Source of the DNA: Gnetum montanum
Lineage: Eukaryota > Streptophyta > Gnetopsida > Gnetales > Gnetaceae
DNA length: 49,369 bases
Assembly: GCA_015680685.1 (NCBI GenBank)
Contig: MNCI01002704.1
Coordinates: 293,767-343,135 of the forward strand
Reading direction: 5' to 3'
Shown here: piece by piece, positions 45,237 to 49,369 of the stretch
Layout of the letters: every line of letters begins with the position of its first letter
Numbering within the stretch: position 1 is the first letter of the stretch
Made by a program: the position numbers and the translations under genes
The notes under the pieces: model-generated
Database searches by the model: none
What the model saw: the letters and a program-made list of their open reading frames with translations, nothing else
Told to the model about the DNA's origin: nothing

Positions 45237-47487
45237 GGTCTACTTAAAATCCAGCCTTATCATTATGGATTTGGGGGGCATTCTATGTTATATTGTCCAT
45301 CCCAAGGCCAATACTCCACTTCTTGACATGTCGTTGGAAAAGGCTTCACTATGGTTCCAACTTGGGGCAATGAAATTCCTTGTCTACATTCTACAAAAAT
45401 TTAGTATGATGCAATGGTCATACTTGTCTATGAATGTGGTTGGGGCTATATTGGAAACCTTGTTGCCTTGGGAATCTTGCTTGTTTGTCAAGTTCATTAC
45501 TGACAATCTACCTCCTAGGACATTAGGAGGATCAACAAACACCATCAACCCATGTTACCTTATGGAGATTTAGATGATGCCAAAGTATAATTAGTATAAT
45601 GCTAATAATACTGTGATGGTGGCACATAGACCCTACACATTGTTCCAAAACTTGCCTAGCACTGTGTATCATCTACCAGCATAAGCATAGTTGTTATATT
45701 ATTTTTATGACATTATTGGCTTAATTGGATGCTTTTCCTAACTCTATTGGTTTTATGAACTTCTTGAAAGTATCGAGTTAATGATTGAGGCTTGATCATT
45801 AATGATCAAACCTTAGTAGTAGCTCAAACTACCCTTCATGAATTCACCAAGGGCCCCCAAATTAGAATTGTTGTGTATCAATAGTTAAAAGGGGATTTTG
45901 ATGCATACACTACAAGGTTCAACCTTGTATACAAGAAGGGTAAGGATGATAGGACAATACAAAACTGGTGGGTAAACTCCATAAACTCCATGGACCAAAC
46001 CCTTGTAGCTAGGACCTCCACTCAAACCACACTAAGAAAGAAGAAAGGTAAACATAAAGGCTATAACTTCTAATGTTTGATGGTACTAAAAACTCCAAGT
46101 GTTCTATTGCTTTAACTATTTGTTGATTCTAAACTTTGGTTGTTTCCTTGCAAGACCTTTCACCTCTGCTGATGTTACCATCCCACTTTCAAGAGCACAT
46201 CATGAGGATACCCTCATCATAAATTTTGTTAAGGACCAACATAGGAGTGCTTGAGGGGAAAGGCACTTGGGAACATTTAAGAAAATATCCAACATGTAGG
46301 TTTTCTTGATATATTTGTGGCACCTATCCCTTCCATCCCTATTGCAGAGATGTTGCATGTCATCGACTCCTTCGACAAGAAGGTTGGTCATTTTGGCACC
46401 ATAATCCAGGGTGTGAAAGTCAAAATGGACATTGATGAGGGCCTCTTTTGCAAATTTTTTAGTATCACTACTGACAAGGCAAAGGTTCCCACCAGGATAG
46501 TCAAAGATTCAAGCCATCATGAGGAAGTTTTCGAATGGCGTGATTCCATAATGAGCAACCTCAAAATTTCCATGGATGGCTTCATGAATCCTAATGCAAA
46601 GGAATCATATCCTTTATTCAGATCTCATGCATTTCCTAAACTATTATTACAAAATAAGGTAATTGACATTGCACTCAATGGACCTTTAAGAAGGTCCTGA
46701 TGGATGGCACTAGGTTCAACTAGGTAACTACCTTAGCTTTTGGACTTTAGGAGGAGATCTTTAAACTCCACGTTGATACCTCTATAATAATCCACATGCA
46801 TTTTTCATTTTTTTTTTGAGTTATTTGAAGAGGTTTGTGGAATTTTTGGTGGTGTATATAAATGGATGATGCATTGCCCAAGACCCAAGCCAACTTTCTA
46901 AGCCTTGGATAAAGCACATTTATCCAACAATGTAGGCCTAGAACCCACTAGAGGGGATGGATGATACACTATCCATTACCATAAACAATCTTGATGTTAG
47001 GTAGTGTGAATCCCTTGATACCATGGATGATGAGGAGCCTCTCATGTTTCTAGCAAGCATCCTAGATGTCAAATAATGATGTAGAATGGCCAAAGGGGTA
47101 GCTAGGGAGAAGCTTTAGAGGTCCATGAAGGAAGCACCACTAATATCAAACCAACCTACCCGAAAGAGCTTAAATTTAAACTTAAGCCATCATGTCAGGT
47201 AATCACAAGTATGCCTTATCTATGTTTGGTTGTTTTAAAATTCATGGCTATGTTATGGTTTTATATGATAATTGGTTTTCTATGTGCTATGATTTTAGAC
47301 AAGCATTAGGTTATGGTAGCCCAAGTTGCCGTGGAGGAAGAACAAAGACATGAAGAAGAGGTACTCCTAAAGTAACTTGAGATTGAAGGGTTTGCCAATG
47401 TAGATATAAATGATCTAGATGCCTTTTTTGGTGAGGCAATGCTGGGTACATCCCCCATCATCATTCCAAACGAAGAGGAGGAGCCAG

Positions 47488-47574
47488 GTATGCCCATGCC
47501 TTAATGCTTTCATTATATCTTATGGTTTAATTTTGGTTTTTATCCTAAAAATTCAATGATTATTATGGTTATAG
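47488..47574 (+). other. Intron, GT-AG, phase 1
   Basis: The 87-nt interval starts GTATGCCC after a CCAG exon end and finishes GGTTATAG. Removing it joins G to TA, keeping the frame from EEEEP into VVPKPPLKAPFPKL. Confidence 0.75.
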
Positions 47575-47715
47575 TAGTTCCTAAGCCACCACTGAAAGCC
47601 CCTTTCCCTAAGTTAAGTGTGAAACCATGGGTAAAGCCTCTAGGAAAGGTGGAGTTCATGCATGGGATGGTTAAGGACATCATCGACCGGTTGCAACAAA
47701 TTACACCCAAGATAG

Positions 47716-47831
47716 GTAAGGACTTTGTTTTATGTGCCTTAGTTGTTTGGCTATGTCATAGGTTGTGCTTATGCTATGGCTATCTAAGATTGTACATTAT
47801 GGTTATTTCTTTTATTTTTATATTTGTGTAG
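47716..47831 (+). other. Intron, GT-AG, phase 1
   Basis: The 116-nt interval starts GTAAGGAC and ends TATTTGTGTAG. Removal joins the frame ending ITPKI with VPSMKWNPSRDM, also in phase 1. The exon between the two introns is 141 nt (47 codons) and symmetric. Confidence 0.8.
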
Positions 47832-48652
47832 TACCTTCTATGAAGTGGAACCCTAGTAGAGACATGAATATTGACTCCTTGCCTAAGTTTCCCTTTGATG
47901 TATCTAGTGTACACTTGAAGTTATACAAGACAGTTATTGATCTAGCAGTGCGGTGTGCAAAAACTTCATGGGAGCTAGAGAGATCCAATGAATCCCTATG
48001 GGAGGATGTTATGGTCTTAAGGAAGAATACTCAATGATAAGAGGATACCATTAGAGATCTCTAAGACTACAAGGCCTTTATGAAATCCCAAGTGGCTAAT
48101 GTAGGAAAATTATGGACTAAGGAGATCACATGAGCCCACTACTAGCACATCATTCAAGACAAAGTAGTAGCATTAGAAGAGATGGTAGAACAATATATGT
48201 AGATGAACCTCATCTCCTAGAAGGTTAAGGACTGGAAGGATTACTATCCTTGGATCCTAGAGTGGGGTAAGAAACAAAAGATCCACAAGCGATAGTACAA
48301 GCTGGATCATGGGGCCTACCTTAAGTGGCTCAAAAAGAAAGCTGAATAGTGTAAGAGATAGTTGTTCATCCAAGGGATCCAGCCAAAGAGTACTTATCAA
48401 CTTTTTGAGAGTACCCTTAGAGTGGAGCAATCCCCTACTCTTCATATTACCACTACAATAGGTGAGATGTCTATGGCTGCTATTACTCAGGAGCCACCTA
48501 CTTGGACTATGGTAGATAGGACTGGCATCCTTTTTAGTATTGATCTTAGGGATGTTAACTAGGTCAACATGATGAAGGACTAGATCCTCCATTGTTTGGA
48601 GGAAGGCCTTCCACATCTACTCCTAAAAGTTATGGAGCTAGAATCTCCATAG

Positions 48653-49130
48653 GTTAGATGTAGTTTATGTCTTAGTTTTTGTTTTAAGTTATAATTTTGG
48701 CTATTGGTCACTAACTGGCTATGTGTTATTGTATTTAAGGCATCAAGAGACATTGACAACCCCAACAATGAGGGTGGAGATAATCCATCACTTTCTCCTC
48801 AAAATGCCCCTTAGCATTCTCCATCCACTCATTTTTAGCTTTTTGTCTATATTACTTTTATTTTCATGTTGATGGCTAATGTTAGCAAATACTATGTTAT
48901 AGATGATTATTTGTTGATAGTGTTTCCACATAGTGTGGCCATGGCTATTTATGTTATGGATAACTTAAATCTAAAATTTTAGGTTTATTCTTGGCTATCT
49001 ATATTGTTGTAGTAAGCATTGTAAATGTTGTGACTATTGTGAATGGCTATGTTGATGTTCTTAGCTATATAAGTAAGCAACTAATCAATGTGACAATAGG
49101 ATAAAAAAGAATATAATGAAATAGACGTTT
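48653..49130. other. No gene seen
   Basis: AT-rich sequence downstream of the antisense gene. It contains short pieces such as CCATCACTTTCTCC but no ORF or motif I can support. Confidence 0.4.
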
Positions 49131-49300
49131 GCCAATTTAGGCCATGGTGGGCATAGGTTGTATTGTTTTGCTAGTTTAAGTCCATGGTAGGCCATGTTTC
49201 ATTGTTTTTGCTAGTCTAAGGCCATGGTGGACCATATTGTGTATTATCTTTGCTAGTTTAAGGCCATGGAGGGCCATGATGCCAATTTAAGATCTTTGAA
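49131..49300 (+). repeat. Five ~40-bp GCTAGTTTAAGGCCATGG repeats
   Basis: Units begin at about 49131, 49170, 49211, 49253 and 49281. They read CTAGTTTAAGGCCATGGAGG and close variants, ending in GGACCAT or GGGCCATG. This is the best-preserved cluster of the word family that also occurs at 26300, 27827, 35915 and 39739. Confidence 0.9.
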
Positions 49301-49369
49301 CACCGTGTTAAAGAGAAACCTATATTTTTTGGTGATTTTATGTTTTAAGGCTTTTTTGATGTTTATAAC

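Larger units (their letters stand above)
43531..48652 (+). pseudogene. Unknown spliced gene antisense to element 5
   Basis: I do not recognise the product. Proposed parts: first exon ATG 43531 (MEPKQDGGMSQNS); a long T-rich intron; exon from 45237 after CATGTAG, with FQLGAMKFLVYILQKFSMMQ and ESCLFVKFITDNLPPRTLGG; a long exon about 46160-47190 with RPFTSADVTIPLSRAHHEDT, PIAEMLHVIDSFDKKVGHFG and ELFEEVCGIFGGVYKWMMHC (frameshifts); exon 47299-47487; exon 47575-47715; last exon 47832-48652, coiled-coil-like with VALEEMVEQYM, ending at TAG 48650. The last two introns are GT-AG and phase 1. Stops throughout mean this copy is broken. It could be an extra ORF of the element, or a captured host gene. 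Confidence 0.5.
35776..49369 (-). mobile_element. Element 5, internal region: Tat/Ogre-like element, 5' end outside window
   Basis: On the minus strand the visible order is array B (43070-40204), pol (39420-36031) and the polypurine tract. Right of the array lies a plus-strand spliced gene. The pol sequence is close to that of element 4, and both have a ~190-bp array upstream of RT. Gag and the 5' LTR are not in the window. Whether 43500-49369 belongs to this element or to another insertion is not settled; the AGTTTAAGGCC repeats at 49131-49300, in the same orientation as at 35915 and 39739, favour one element. Confidence 0.65.

Overview
This window looks like nuclear DNA from a large, transposon-rich seed-plant genome, most likely a conifer or other gymnosperm. 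The clues are deeply nested, heavily decayed LTR retrotransposons with very large internal regions, plus remains of a plant NB-ARC disease-resistance gene and a plant amino-acid permease gene. The lineage is an inference. I see no intact protein-coding gene, rRNA or tRNA. Nearly every coding stretch carries several stops or frameshifts, many of them of the C-to-T or G-to-A type expected from old methylated repeats.

Left block (1-12680) is a nest. A plus-strand Athila-like Ty3/gypsy element (element 1: gag 1-1698, a second ORF 3703-4569, 3' LTR about 4649-5557) sits in the gag of a minus-strand relative (element 2: gag 7172-5558, primer-binding site at 7801-7819, LTR 7820-8656). Element 2 in turn interrupts the gag of a plus-strand Ty1/copia element (8657-12680, 3' LTR 12365-12680). 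The copia LTR abuts, and so interrupts, a minus-strand amino-acid permease pseudogene (13735-12681).

Middle host island (12681 to about 16130) holds the permease pseudogene, which has no visible introns, and a broken NB-ARC resistance gene, both on the minus strand.

Right block (about 16140-49369) is built from Tat/Ogre-like Ty3/gypsy elements. Element 4 (plus strand) has an array of ~190-bp repeats (about 18040-19770) ahead of its reverse transcriptase. That RT is split at 21403/32465 by element S, an 11-kb minus-strand element with gag and protease only, flanked by a perfect 5-bp duplication (ACCCC). Element 4 ends within the integrase zinc-finger region near 34315, where the LTR of element 5 begins. 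Element 5 is a minus-strand relative of element 4. It carries a recognisable RT-RNase H-integrase (39420-36031), a second ~190-bp array (40204-43070), and beyond it a plus-strand, apparently spliced gene of unknown function (about 43531-48652) that runs antisense to the element.

The most interesting signals are three: the two homologous ~190-bp arrays, whose units contain a 7-bp stem with a 19-nt loop in which both stem arms differ together between the two elements; the antisense, intron-containing gene next to one array, with a possible counterpart of its first exon next to the other; and a 29-40-bp repeat built on AGTTTAAGGCC that recurs in one orientation in elements S and 5.
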